Positions 29,845-38,905 of a stretch of 64,000 bases of DNA are shown here, piece by piece. The stretch is from MFD01213-c1 sp963704405 (lineage in GTDB: Bacteria; Planctomycetota; Phycisphaerae; Tepidisphaerales; Tepidisphaeraceae), in contig OY969903.1 in assembly GCA_963704405.1 (NCBI GenBank), positions 3,782,001-3,846,000 of the forward strand, given 5' to 3'. The first letter of the stretch is position 1, and each line of letters begins with the position of its first letter. The position numbers and the translations under genes are program-made. The notes beneath the pieces were generated by a model, which searched no databases, was not told the DNA's origin, and saw only the letters and a list, made by a program, of their open reading frames with translations.

Positions 29845-31308
29845 CTACACCAGCATCATGGCGGGCGTTTCCAACAGACCTTTGAGCGTCCGCAGGAATT
29901 CCGCGGCGACAGCCCCGTCAACTGCACGATGATCGGCGCTGAGCGTCAGCGTCATCATGGTGCGGGCGACGATCTGGTCATTGCGAACAACCGGGCGCTT
30001 CTCGGCGGCGGCGACGGCGAGGATGCCGACGCTGGGAGGATTGATGATCGCACTGAATTCACGGATGCCAAAGGCGCCAAGATTGCTGACGGTGAAGGTT
30101 GCGCCGGTCATCTCATCCTGCTTCAGGCGCTGGGCGCGGGCACGTTCAATCAGGTCGCCGCTGCGCTGGCGGATTTCCTTCAGGCCCATCTGGTCGATGT
30201 TGCGCAGGACGGGGACGATCAGGCCGTCCGGCAAAGCGACGGCAAAGCCAAGATGAACATCGCCAAAGCGGGTGATCTCTGATTTCTCGGCGTTGTAATG
30301 CGCGTTGAGCGCAGGGTGGCGAAGCAATGCGACAGCGACCGCTTTGGAAACAAGATCGCCGAGAGAAAGGCGGATTTTTTCGGGCTCAAGCTGAGCGTTG
30401 AGCTGAGCGCGGACGTGGCTCAGGTCTTCCACGTCGACGTCGATCGTCTCGTAAAAATGGGGGATGTTCTGCTTGCTGGCCTGCAATCCCCTGGCGATCG
30501 CCTGGCGCATTTTCGAGAGCGGGACGACCTGTTTTTCGCCGCGCGAAACGCGCGGCTGCTGAGGGACGATGGACGCCGCCTTTTCGGGTTGCGTCCAAGA
30601 CTGACTCGAAGAAACCGCCGGCGATTGTCCCTTTTCTGCGGCGGCGAGAACGTCCTTTTGAATGATGCGACCCTGGGGACCGCTGCCATGCACCTGGCTC
30701 AAATCGACGCCACGATCGGCGGCGATTCGCCTGGCAAGCGGCGAAATAAAGATGCGATCTTCGCCGTTACCCGTATGTGAAGGAACCGGCGGCACGGCAG
30801 TGGGCTTTTCACGGGTTGCGCCGTGGCCGACATTTTCCGGTTCGTGAAGTTCGCTGGTGCTGGCGCGTTCGATCGTCGCTGCCGCGCTGCCGCGCGGGGT
30901 GGTTGGGGGGGCCGGGGGAATCCGTTCGACGGTTGTCTTTCCGGCGGCCGCCACTTTGGGAGCCGATGCGGCGGGAGCGGAGGCTTGCGGGGCCGCTGGT
31001 GGCAGCGATACAGCGGGCGCGGCTGTGCCTTTGCTGCCGTATTGTTTCTTTACGTCTGCCGCATTTTCCTTTGAACTAGCCAGCACGGCGATCGGTGCGC
31101 CGACAGAAACCTTGTCCCCCTCCTTCGCCAGGATGACGGCGATCGTGCCCCCTTCGAAGGCCTCCATGTCCATCACCGCTTTATCCGTTTCCACCTCAGC
31201 AATCTTCTCCCCTTCCCGAACCTTCTCCCCTTCTTTTTTCATCCACTTCACAACGGTGCCTTCGGACATCGTATCGGAAAGCTGGGGCATGGTGATTTCA
31301 GCGGGCAT
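29845..31308 (-). CDS. pdhC: Pyruvate dehydrogenase E2, dihydrolipoamide acetyltransferase
   Basis: A 487-residue E2 core protein. In order: a lipoyl domain (Lys in VETDKAVMDME), a long Ala/Pro linker, the peripheral-subunit-binding domain (ISPLARRIAADRGVDL, HGSGPQGRI), a second linker and the acyltransferase domain ending in LSADHRAVDGA, which carries the catalytic His and Asp. It transfers the acetyl group from lipoamide to CoA. Only one lipoyl domain is present, but the E3 of this cluster carries a second one. It follows E1 beta by about 110 bp, a gap filled by a hairpin repeat. Confidence 0.95.
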   Translation of the reverse strand: MPAEITMPQLSDTMSEGTVVKWMKKEGEKVREGEKIAEVETDKAVMDMEAFEGGTIAVILAKEGDKVSVGAPIAVLASSKENAADVKKQYGSKGTAAPAVSLPPAAPQASAPAASAPKVAAAGKTTVERIPPAPPTTPRGSAAATIERASTSELHEPENVGHGATREKPTAVPPVPSHTGNGEDRIFISPLARRIAADRGVDLSQVHGSGPQGRIIQKDVLAAAEKGQSPAVSSSQSWTQPEKAASIVPQQPRVSRGEKQVVPLSKMRQAIARGLQASKQNIPHFYETIDVDVEDLSHVRAQLNAQLEPEKIRLSLGDLVSKAVAVALLRHPALNAHYNAEKSEITRFGDVHLGFAVALPDGLIVPVLRNIDQMGLKEIRQRSGDLIERARAQRLKQDEMTGATFTVSNLGAFGIREFSAIINPPSVGILAVAAAEKRPVVRNDQIVARTMMTLTLSADHRAVDGAVAAEFLRTLKGLLETPAMMLV

Positions 31309-31344
31309 AATCTGACTCCGTCAATCGGGATCGCAGAGTGCAAA

Positions 31345-31403
31345 GTGCAGAACGCAGGGCGAAGATCGATCAGGACCGGGACGCTTCGCTCTGCGTTCTG
31401 CAC
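31345..31403. repeat. Inverted repeat of the GCAGAACGCAG family
   Basis: GTGCAGAACGCAGGGCGAAG (31345-31364) pairs with 31384-31403 with one mismatch. The same core (GCAGAACGCAG followed by CGAAG) forms the much longer hairpin at 52526-52641. This indicates a dispersed palindromic repeat family in intergenic positions. Confidence 0.7.
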
Positions 31404-31417
31404 TGGCGCGTTCTTCT

Positions 31418-32404
31418 CTATCTGTAACACACTTCCTTCACAGCGGCCACGATCCGATCGACCGTGGGCATCATCGCCTCTTCCAGGAAGTGATTGAACG
31501 GCACGGGGATTTCATCACTATGAACGTATTCGATCGGCGCGTCGAGATAGTCAAACGCGGGCTTTTGAATGCGATACAAAATACCGCTGCCCATGCCGCA
31601 ATAGCCCCAGTCTTCGTCGATGATGACGCAGCGGTTGGTCTTCTTGATGCTGGTTAGAATGGTGTTCAGATCCAATGGGCGAAGCGTGCGCAGGTCGATG
31701 AGCTCGATGTCGATGCCGTGGTCATTGACCAGCGCATCCACCGCCGGCCGCACGATCCGCTGCAACGGGCGGCCATAGCTGATGACCGTCACGTCTGATC
31801 CTTCCCGCTCAATTTCTGCGATCCCCAGCGGCAATGTGAAATCCTTGTCGGCGGGCACTTCGCCGATATCATTCAGCATCTTCTCGCTCTCAAGAAAAAT
31901 CACCGGATCGTCACAGCGGATGCTGCTCTTCAACAGCCCCTTGGCCTGGGCCGGCGTGCTCGGCGCCACCACAATCAGCCCGGGGATACGGGCATAAATC
32001 GATTCCATCCGATGGCTATGCGTCGCGCCCAACTGATGGGCAATGCCATTACCCCCGCGAAACGTAATCGGAACCTTCAGTTGCCCGCCGGACATATATC
32101 GCACGTTGGCGGCGTTGTTCACGATCTGATCCAGGCAAACCAGCGTAAATGACCAGCTCATGAATTCGATGATCGGCCGAAGCCCCACCATCGCCGACCC
32201 AACGCCCAGACCGGAAAAGCCCGCTTCACTGATCGGCGTATCAAAGATCCGCCGCGGACCAAACTTGTCGAGCATTCCTTCGGAGACTTTATATGCGCCG
32301 TTGTATTGCGCAACTTCCTCCCCCATGAGGAACACATTTTCGTCGCGCTCCATTTCCTCAGTCATGGCGGCACGGAGGGCTTCTCGGAATTGCATGGTGG
32401 GCAT
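31418..32404 (-). CDS. pdhB: Pyruvate dehydrogenase E1 beta subunit
   Basis: A 328-residue transketolase-like beta subunit. The thiamine diphosphate pyrimidine-domain start (FREALRAAMTEEMERD, FLMGEEVAQYNGAYKVSEG), the invariant Glu in DTPISEAGFSG, and the C-terminal LIDLRTLRPLD and DEDWGYCG motifs are all present. It pairs with the alpha subunit encoded 136 bp upstream to decarboxylate pyruvate. The start at 32404 is an ATG; no second candidate fits better. Confidence 0.95.
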   Translation of the reverse strand: MPTMQFREALRAAMTEEMERDENVFLMGEEVAQYNGAYKVSEGMLDKFGPRRIFDTPISEAGFSGLGVGSAMVGLRPIIEFMSWSFTLVCLDQIVNNAANVRYMSGGQLKVPITFRGGNGIAHQLGATHSHRMESIYARIPGLIVVAPSTPAQAKGLLKSSIRCDDPVIFLESEKMLNDIGEVPADKDFTLPLGIAEIEREGSDVTVISYGRPLQRIVRPAVDALVNDHGIDIELIDLRTLRPLDLNTILTSIKKTNRCVIIDEDWGYCGMGSGILYRIQKPAFDYLDAPIEYVHSDEIPVPFNHFLEEAMMPTVDRIVAAVKEVCYR

Positions 32405-32540
32405 AACAGTCTCTTACTCTTATTGAGCGCAACTGCGCAAATGGTTGGATGTAATTTGACTAGCTTGGCGTCTCGCTGCATCTGCGCAGCTCATGTTCAA
32501 AGCTGAATTTTTCCGGCTCATGCTCGCTCATCCAGTCCAC

Positions 32541-33623
32541 TTACTTCGCCTTCGGCTGATACGGATACGTCTCCGCCAGCGCGTCATTGAACCGGTCCTG
32601 GAGCGGTGGATGCGGGTCAGCATCCGCCTGCCGGACGCCTTCGGCAATTTCCTCAGCTACTTCTTCCTGCAACTGCTCAACCTGCTCTTCGGTAATCAGA
32701 CCTTTATCGCGCAGGCGGACTTCATAAAGCGAAATCGGATCGCGCTCTTTTGCGCGTTCCATCTCTTCCTTGGTGCGATACTTCATCGCATCAGACATCG
32801 AATGCCCGCGGAAGCGGTAGGTGTTGGCGACGATATAGCTGGGCCCTTCCCCGCGGCGGCCGCGTTCGACCGCCTTGCCGAACTCAGCGATTACGGTGTC
32901 AACGTCGTTTCCGTCGACGTTGTAGTGCGGCATGTTGTACCCCGCCGCCCGCTCGGCGAGATTCTTTTCGGCGCTGGCTCGTTCAACCTGGGTTCCCATC
33001 GCCACACCGTTGTTTTCAACAACGTAAATGACGGGCACCTTGTACAAGCTGGCGAGGTTCAGTGATTCGTTGAATGTCCCCTGGTTAATCGCCCCGTCCC
33101 CCATGAAGCAGAAAGTCACGCCGCCCGTTTTTTTATACCACTGTGCGAAGGCGGTTCCGAGACCGAGCGGAAGCTGCCCGCCGACAATACCGTGCCCACC
33201 GAGGTTGCCCACTTCCGGTTGAAACAGGTGCATCGATCCCCCCTTCCCTTTGCTGCATCCGGTGACCTTACCGAACAGCTCGGCCATCGCCGCCCGCGGG
33301 CTCATGCCCAGCGCCAGGCTTGCGCCGTGACAGCGATAGCCGGTGATGAGGTAATCGCGGCTTTTATCGAAGTGTGCAGATGTACCGACGGCGATCGCTT
33401 CCTGGCCGCTATACAAATGACAAAACCCGCCAATCTTCTGGCCGGGCTTGGTGTATTCCTGGAAGGTTCGTTCTTCAAATCGGCGGATGAGCATCATCAT
33501 CCGGAGGCGGTCGCGTTCGACCTGTCCTACCGATTCAGAAATGGGTTTCGATATGCTGGCGGAAACCGCCGTTGCGGACGCATTAGCGGAGCCTCGCTTC
33601 GCTACTTCGTTGGCTACAGCCAT
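32541..33623 (-). CDS. pdhA: Pyruvate dehydrogenase E1 alpha subunit
   Basis: A 360-residue E1 alpha subunit. The thiamine diphosphate motif GDGAINQGTFNES and following PVIYVVENNGVAMGT are complete, as are GGFCHLYSGQEA and the phosphorylation-loop region TYRFRGHSMSD. The N-terminal ~35 residues are Ala/Ser-rich and not part of the fold. It is the first gene of the cluster, so the promoter should lie in the 277-bp gap to the divergent hydrolase gene. The subunit set (separate alpha and beta) is the type found in Gram-positive bacteria and many planctomycetes. Confidence 0.95.
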   Translation of the reverse strand: MAVANEVAKRGSANASATAVSASISKPISESVGQVERDRLRMMMLIRRFEERTFQEYTKPGQKIGGFCHLYSGQEAIAVGTSAHFDKSRDYLITGYRCHGASLALGMSPRAAMAELFGKVTGCSKGKGGSMHLFQPEVGNLGGHGIVGGQLPLGLGTAFAQWYKKTGGVTFCFMGDGAINQGTFNESLNLASLYKVPVIYVVENNGVAMGTQVERASAEKNLAERAAGYNMPHYNVDGNDVDTVIAEFGKAVERGRRGEGPSYIVANTYRFRGHSMSDAMKYRTKEEMERAKERDPISLYEVRLRDKGLITEEQVEQLQEEVAEEIAEGVRQADADPHPPLQDRFNDALAETYPYQPKAK

Positions 33624-33900
33624 TTAGTACTCCAATGATTCTGTTGGCCTTTCGGCCACGGCCTGTTGAGCCGGTCGCAATCGCCCGAAGGGGTAACTCG
33701 GGTCCGACGCGGGTGAGGAGTTTAGTGGAAATCACGCAAGCTTCAATGGGTCGCATTTACGTAACTGCAACTTGTCGCATATCCTGCGTTTTCCGGGTCC
33801 ACTTTTGCCACAATGTTCCCGTGCTTGCTTGATCCGATTATAGACACCTGAGGACCTACAAGTCTCAGACCATGAACTAATTTTGATATCGGTAACTCTC

Positions 33901-34545
33901 ATGAGAATCATCAGTAACAACGGCGGCCTCTTCGCAACAAATTCATATCTCGTCGCAGACGAGGTCGCCAGACAGGCGGTTATCTTTGACGCTCCCAACG
34001 ACACTACCGGCTCGCTGCTCGATGAAGGAGCCCGGCAAGGCTGGGAAATCGTTAGCCTCTGGCTCACGCATGGTCATATCGATCACATTGCCGACCATGC
34101 CTTCGTAACCTCTCGCGCTTGTGCCGCCAGGGTAATGATTCACCAGCTTGACGAGCCAAAATTGCAGAGACCGATGAGCGTTTTCCCACTTCCATTCCGT
34201 ACGCCCGGACGCTCAGCTGATGGATATCTGGAGGACGGTCAGCAGCTCCAGATTGGCTCGATCAAAGTCGAAGTCATTCACACACCCGGCCATTCCCCCG
34301 GCCACGTGATGTTCCATATCCCCGCCGAACAAATCCTGATCGGCGGCGACCTCATTATCATCGGCGCCGTCGGCCGAACCGATTTTCCAGACTGTAGTTT
34401 TCCCGACCTCCAGGCATCCATTCGCAAAGTGATGAAACTCCCGCCGGAAACGATGCTGCTGCCAGGCCACGGCACGGAAAGCACATTACAACATGAACTG
34501 GAAACAAATCAGTACGTCCAACAAGCTTTAGAGCAGGAGCCGTAA
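33901..34545 (+). CDS. Metallo-beta-lactamase fold hydrolase (glyoxalase II-like)
   Basis: A 214-residue cytosolic hydrolase. The binuclear metal site is visible as THGHIDHIAD, a His in IHTPGHSPGHV, the Asp in LIGGDLI, and a final His in LLPGHGTES. Size and motif spacing resemble YcbL-type glyoxalase II-like enzymes, which act on thioesters such as S-lactoylglutathione. The ATG at 33901 begins the core strand directly; an upstream TTG at 33883 is less likely. It is divergent from pdhA and convergent with the next gene across a shared terminator. Confidence 0.85.
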   Translation: MRIISNNGGLFATNSYLVADEVARQAVIFDAPNDTTGSLLDEGARQGWEIVSLWLTHGHIDHIADHAFVTSRACAARVMIHQLDEPKLQRPMSVFPLPFRTPGRSADGYLEDGQQLQIGSIKVEVIHTPGHSPGHVMFHIPAEQILIGGDLIIIGAVGRTDFPDCSFPDLQASIRKVMKLPPETMLLPGHGTESTLQHELETNQYVQQALEQEP

Positions 34546-34554
34546 ATAATCAAA

Positions 34555-34635
34555 AAGAAACCACAGATTTCACAGACGAGACACGTGCTACATCCAATCC
34601 CTTCTTCATCTGCGTAATCTAAAAAACCTGCGGTA
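34555..34635. repeat. Dispersed intergenic repeat (ccacagatttcacaga type)
   Basis: The stretch runs from CCACAGATTTCACAGAC to CATCTGCGTAATCT, giving imperfect inverted halves. It resembles the stretch at 26475-26525. I have seen this kind of sequence scattered between genes of planctomycetes and verrucomicrobia, but only the two copies here can be shown. Confidence 0.4.
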
Positions 34636-34659
34636 CATATTCTTATCCGACCCAACGAA

Positions 34660-34685
34660 AAGAGCCGCCCATTCGAGCGGCTCTT
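34660..34685. terminator. Bidirectional terminator
   Basis: AAGAGCCGC and GCGGCTCTT form a perfect 9-bp stem with an eight-base loop. It has A residues on one side and a T-rich stretch on the other. It lies between the convergent hydrolase and secreted-protein genes and can serve both. Confidence 0.8.
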
Positions 34686-34714
34686 CTCTATCCCCTGATA
34701 TCAGTGCGTGCGAA

Positions 34715-35197
34715 TTACTTCGCGTCACCGGCATTGCCGGCGGGTGCTGCACCTGCATCGGCTTTGGGAGCCGTTTCTTTCACCGTCACAGTGACGCTGA
34801 CGTCTTTGCCGTCGGCGACTGTCACCTTTTCCATCCCGCGCAGGTTCTGGGCCTTGAGGCCGGCGTTGACGACATATTCGCCATCGGGCACGCCCGAGAG
34901 AGCGACCTTTCCATCCTTATCGGTCTTGCCCTGAGCGATCGCCTTACCGCCGCCCTTCTTTGGGGCAGGCGTATCACCGGCGGCGTTAGCCGTGGCGGCG
35001 TCGGCGGCCTTCTTGGGGGGGGCCATCAGGCGCACGCGTGCACCTTCGACACCCTTGCCGTCCTTATCAACGACCGTGACATTGACCGTCGCCTTGGCGG
35101 CGGCAGCCTCATCGGCAGCGCGAACCTGGCCCTGGTTGAAACCAGCCAACAAAGCCAAGGCAGCAACTGGAGCGACCCATTTCAGTAAGCGTAACAT
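34715..35197 (-). CDS. Secreted protein with carboxypeptidase-regulatory-like domain
   Basis: A 160-residue exported protein. The N-terminus is a signal peptide (MLRLLKWVAPVAALALLAGF, cleavage likely after VRA). Residues ~38-140 form a beta-sandwich of the CarboxypepD_reg/SpaA type: VNVTVVDKDGKGVEGARVRL at the start and GKTDKDGKVALSGVPDGEY later. Between them is a Lys/Ala/Gly-rich insertion, and the C-terminus is Ala/Gly-rich. The start is fixed by GAGGAGAAACGT before the ATG at 35197. The function is unknown; such domains often bind surfaces or act as stalks. Confidence 0.75.
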   Translation of the reverse strand: MLRLLKWVAPVAALALLAGFNQGQVRAADEAAAAKATVNVTVVDKDGKGVEGARVRLMAPPKKAADAATANAAGDTPAPKKGGGKAIAQGKTDKDGKVALSGVPDGEYVVNAGLKAQNLRGMEKVTVADGKDVSVTVTVKETAPKADAGAAPAGNAGDAK

Positions 35198-35491
35198 ACG
35201 TTTCTCCTCGAAATCTTGAGCGTTCCCCCGGTCCGCACGGACCAGAGCGGGACTGCTTCTATCTATCACTGATGTGTATCAAACGTTGACGGTCAGCAAA
35301 TTATTTCTGGTATGTGCCTCAATACTAAAAACCTAAAAAAACACCGAAATCTGAAGGGTTTGATGGGGTTGGTTTGGCGCCAACATGACGGTCAGATGAC
35401 AATCAAATTAAACGGCTTAAAACGCCCGCCCTGGTATTGATGGATTTTGCAATTTTCAGCCGCCGGCGGTGGTAGTAGTCCGGCAGCCGAT

Positions 35492-36784
35492 TCAGGGGTT
35501 GGATCGCAGTTCATCCCACGCATCGCGCAGATCCAGGCTGACGCGCGTTAAGACCGAACCATCCGCCCGGTAGTCCACTTTGTACGTATGAGCATGAAGC
35601 ATCGCACGGTTGACGGCTTGCGCGATCTGCGGATCTGAAGCGACGGCATCTGCCAAGGTGGTCTGGGCCGTCACGTGAAGTGCTAAAAATTTCTCGCGCA
35701 ACTGCCCCACCGCCGCCGCCTCTGCGGTGCGCGCAACTTTGAGTCGCGGACCGCTGCCGCTCGCGGTTGCCTCGGCCTCAATTTGCTGATCCGTCCAGTC
35801 CGGCGGAGCAATCGGCAGCACCACATTCGACAAGACACCAGGCGGCGGGCCTGCCGGACCCGCCGAAGCGCTGCCAACCGCCGGCGCAATCTGCCGCGCG
35901 ATATCCCGCTGCACGCGCTCCCATTCAATGGTGGTGGGTTGAAATAATGTACGGTTGGCGACAACCGCCGACTGCAATGTCGCCCCCAGATTGTGCGGCG
36001 AAACCACCAGCGTCACCGAGACCTGCAAATCATCCAGAAACTCCACCTTCGTCACCGGCTGACGATTTAACCATGCGCTTACCGTATTCTCCACCGACGG
36101 TTGCTGCAGCGCATCCTGAATCCGCAGCGAATCATTCAGCGGGATCGTTCCAATGCTGTCCAGCACATGCTTCGCAGCATCCTGTCGGGCGGCGGCGACG
36201 GTCTTACGACGCACCTGCTCATTCACTTCCGACCATGCCGCCAGCGCATAGTGCGGCCGCGCCATCTCTATTGCTTCCCCGCCGACACTGGAGCCCACGG
36301 CGTAGAAGGTCATCTTGTTCCAATCCGCCAGGCGCTTTCGAAGCGCATCAGGCGGCAGTGGACTTTGATCGGGATGTTCTTCGACGTCTTTAATAATCAC
36401 CGCCGCCAGATCAGCCCCGGGCACTTCCAAACGAACCTGGCAAGTGTGGTCATCAACCCAGCGCGGCCCACCGATCTGCTGAGCGTTCTGCAATGCTTGC
36501 GTGAGCGATCCATCCGATCCCATGCGATGGATTAAATCACGAACAGCCGAATCCCTGCTCAGCGGCATTCGCATCACCTGCTCGCGCAAACTCGCGGCCG
36601 CATTGCTCGCGGCCGCCTGCACCTGCGCTCGCCGCGCATCATCCTGAGCAACCGGCGTCCCTTGCTGGGGGACAATAACTGATGCCGACGAACCACCGCC
36701 GGCGCGAATGGTTATATTCCCCTGCTGCGCCGCGACCGGCGATGCCAAGGCTAAAACCATCAAACTCGTCGTTCGCAAGCTCAT
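35492..36784 (-). CDS. Secreted protein with three related repeat units
   Basis: A 430-residue exported protein with signal peptide (TTSLMVLALASPVAAQ). After a Gly/Ser-rich stretch I see three similar units of about 80-90 residues, at roughly 48-128, 190-270 and 345-425. Each has an Ala-rich helix (ARRAQVQAAASNAAASLREQ, KTVAAARQDAAKHVLDSI, ARTAEAAAVGQLREKF), then a short LPLxxxxxV/L stretch and a strand pair ending in DGxVxVxxxL. This resembles the repeating unit of LPP20-type envelope lipoproteins, but no lipobox is present. The function is unknown. It stands alone, facing away from ispG. Confidence 0.65.
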   Translation of the reverse strand: MSLRTTSLMVLALASPVAAQQGNITIRAGGGSSASVIVPQQGTPVAQDDARRAQVQAAASNAAASLREQVMRMPLSRDSAVRDLIHRMGSDGSLTQALQNAQQIGGPRWVDDHTCQVRLEVPGADLAAVIIKDVEEHPDQSPLPPDALRKRLADWNKMTFYAVGSSVGGEAIEMARPHYALAAWSEVNEQVRRKTVAAARQDAAKHVLDSIGTIPLNDSLRIQDALQQPSVENTVSAWLNRQPVTKVEFLDDLQVSVTLVVSPHNLGATLQSAVVANRTLFQPTTIEWERVQRDIARQIAPAVGSASAGPAGPPPGVLSNVVLPIAPPDWTDQQIEAEATASGSGPRLKVARTAEAAAVGQLREKFLALHVTAQTTLADAVASDPQIAQAVNRAMLHAHTYKVDYRADGSVLTRVSLDLRDAWDELRSNP

Positions 36785-37102
36785 GTCAATCCGCGAATAA
36801 TCGCTCTAACTCCATTCTCCTGCAACATTATCGGCTAATCCGAAGAACAAGGTGATCGCCTATAGGAAAGACAACTCTCGGCTGCGTCCGTTAGCCCTTA
36901 AAAACCACGGTCTTCGCCAGAAACCCGCCTAAACCCACGTTAATCTTCTCGTCTTCCTTCACGACTGAATGCCTCGCGGTTGCATTTCGCCCCTCGCGCG
37001 AAAATTGATTCACCTGCCGCCTCACCTTACCATCTTCAAACCTGCTGGGCCTGGCCTTGAAGAGGCCGCCATCCTCAAAATTACAATTGTCCGGAGATGT
37101 GA
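36785..37102. other. Gene-free stretch upstream of ispG
   Basis: This 318-bp gap separates two divergent genes and should contain both promoters. The only coding-like piece is a 23-codon minus-strand frame at 36891-36962 (GTG start, KINVGLGGFLAKTVVFKG), too short to judge. CCGGAG at 37091 is the ribosome binding site of ispG. Confidence 0.4.
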
Positions 37103-38362
37103 ATGATTCGGCGTCGGCAAACGCGCAAGGTGATCGTCGGAGATAAAGCCCATGGTTTCGTCGGCATTGGTGGAGATGCGCCGGTGTCTGTGCAGACGAT
37201 GACCGCCGGCTACACCTACGAAATCGACAAATGCGTCGCTGAGATTCACAAGCTCGCCGCCGCCGGCGCGGACATGGTGCGCGTGGCGGTCCCGGAAAAG
37301 AAGGACACCGCCGCCTTAAAGGAAATCCTTCCGCAGGTGAGCGTGCCGATCGTGGCGGATGTTCATTTCCATTTCCAGCGCGCCCTCGAAGCCATCGACG
37401 CCGGCATCCACAAAATCCGCCTGAACCCCGGCAACATCAGCGACCATGCCCAGGTGCGCGACGTCATTCAGGCATGCAAAGCCAAAAAAATTCCGATTCG
37501 AATCGGCGTCAATGAAGGCTCCATCGTCGAGCGAAAAGACAAGCAAAAACGCATGAAAGAGCTCGGCGGTGTTTTCTCTGACAACAAGCATGGCCACTTC
37601 CTCGCCATCATGATCGCCAAGCTGGAAGAATATCTCGAAATCTTCCACGCCGAGGATTTCCACGACATTGTCATCAGCGCCAAGAGCATCGATCCGCTGC
37701 TCGTCATCGATGCGTATCAAGCCATCAGCGAACGTTTTGATTATCCTCTGCACCTCGGCGTCACCCACGCCGGCCCGAAGGAAACCGGTACTATCCGCTC
37801 CGTCGTCCCGCTCGGTCATCTTCTTGCCAGCGGCATCGGCGACACCATCCGCATCAGCTACGCCAACGACCCCATCTATGAAGTTCAGGACGGTCTGGAG
37901 CTGATGTACATCCTCGGCCTGCGCACCCGCATCGGCGCGGAACTGATCGCCTGCCCCACCTGCGGGCGCATTCAGGTTGACTTGTTCAAGATGGTCCAGG
38001 ACGTCCGCAAGCAACTTGAAAAAGAAATCAGCCTCCCGATCAAGGTGGCGGTGATGGGCTGCATCGTCAACGGCCCAGGCGAAGCTGAAGGGGCTGATGT
38101 GGCGATCTTCGCCGGTGACCGCCGCGGCATCATTTATGTGCAAGGCGAGAAGGTCGCCAATGTCCCGGAAGAAAAAATCCTCGAAGCCCTGCTCGCCGAA
38201 TGCCGCAAATTCCAGGACAAGGTCAACCGCGGCGAAGCGAAACTGGGCGAAAAGAAAGTGGATATTCTCCCGCCGGACCCATTGGGTGAACTGGGCAGCG
38301 GGTGGGAAAAAATTCAGAAGGAAAAGGCGGATCGAGGGTTGGTATTGCCTGTGGTGAGATGA
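37103..38362 (+). CDS. ispG: 4-hydroxy-3-methylbut-2-enyl diphosphate synthase
   Basis: IspG (GcpE) catalyses the penultimate step of the methylerythritol phosphate isoprenoid pathway with a 4Fe-4S cluster. The protein has 419 residues. The TIM-barrel half begins with VQTMTAGYTYEIDKCVAEI, and the cluster-binding half shows CPTCGR and MGCIVNGPGEAEGADVA, giving the three Cys and one Glu ligands. It is the short, two-domain bacterial form, without the extra middle domain of plant and some bacterial versions. A GGAG lies upstream of the ATG. It is monocistronic by appearance. Confidence 0.95.
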   Translation: MIRRRQTRKVIVGDKAHGFVGIGGDAPVSVQTMTAGYTYEIDKCVAEIHKLAAAGADMVRVAVPEKKDTAALKEILPQVSVPIVADVHFHFQRALEAIDAGIHKIRLNPGNISDHAQVRDVIQACKAKKIPIRIGVNEGSIVERKDKQKRMKELGGVFSDNKHGHFLAIMIAKLEEYLEIFHAEDFHDIVISAKSIDPLLVIDAYQAISERFDYPLHLGVTHAGPKETGTIRSVVPLGHLLASGIGDTIRISYANDPIYEVQDGLELMYILGLRTRIGAELIACPTCGRIQVDLFKMVQDVRKQLEKEISLPIKVAVMGCIVNGPGEAEGADVAIFAGDRRGIIYVQGEKVANVPEEKILEALLAECRKFQDKVNRGEAKLGEKKVDILPPDPLGELGSGWEKIQKEKADRGLVLPVVR

Positions 38363-38475
38363 ATTTGAGGTGGAAGTCGCACCGCCCCAGAGAACAAAAA
38401 CATCGAACGTCGCACGTTAAAAAAGCCATGACAGTCAACGGCTAAACGTGACTATTGATCCCCAACAAATTCATT

Positions 38476-38799
38476 ATGCAGCGCATCGCCTTCCTCATCC
38501 GCGTCCGTCCTGAAAAGCTTGACGAATACCGCAGGCTTCATAATTCCATCTGGCCGGAGCTTGCCGCCGAATTGAAAGCGGCGGGACTTCGAAACTACAC
38601 GCTGTGGCTCAAGCCGGATGGCACGGAATTCGGCTATCTCGAATGCGATAACTGGAAAGCCGCCTGCGATTATCTTGCTAAATCCGAAGTACATACCCGG
38701 TGGCAGAATCTCATGAAGGATTTTCTGCTCAGCTCTGCCGATTCGGCGCTGGGCGGCCAACCGGTCGAAATGCTCGAGCAATCATTTCTTCTTGAATGA
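38476..38799 (+). CDS. rhaM: L-rhamnose mutarotase
   Basis: A 107-residue dimeric enzyme that interconverts alpha and beta L-rhamnose. The family pattern is well kept: QRIAFLIRVRPEKLDEYRRLH, IWPELAAELKAAGLRNYTLWL, FGYLECDNWKAACDYLAKSE and RWQNLMKDFL. The catalytic His is in RRLH and the Tyr in NYTLWL. I chose the ATG at 38476 since the protein core starts there; a TTG seven codons upstream is possible. No other rhamnose genes are nearby. Confidence 0.9.
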   Translation: MQRIAFLIRVRPEKLDEYRRLHNSIWPELAAELKAAGLRNYTLWLKPDGTEFGYLECDNWKAACDYLAKSEVHTRWQNLMKDFLLSSADSALGGQPVEMLEQSFLLE

Positions 38800-38905
38800 T
38801 TGCCCCCACGCTCGACAAACGCCGCCTTCGCCCCATCGCTCGAAAACTGTTGAAGCTGAAGCTGATCGGCGAGACGTGATCCCCCTGCGCTGCTAAACTT
38901 CCCGC

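Noticed and set aside
36891..36962. 23-codon minus-strand frame KEDEKINVGLGGFLAKTV upstream of ispG
   Set aside because: It looks protein-like, but has only a GTG start without a ribosome binding site and is too short to support; it may be the relic of a lost gene.
37316..38143. 275-codon minus-strand frame inside ispG
   Set aside because: It mirrors ispG exactly and has no independent motif.
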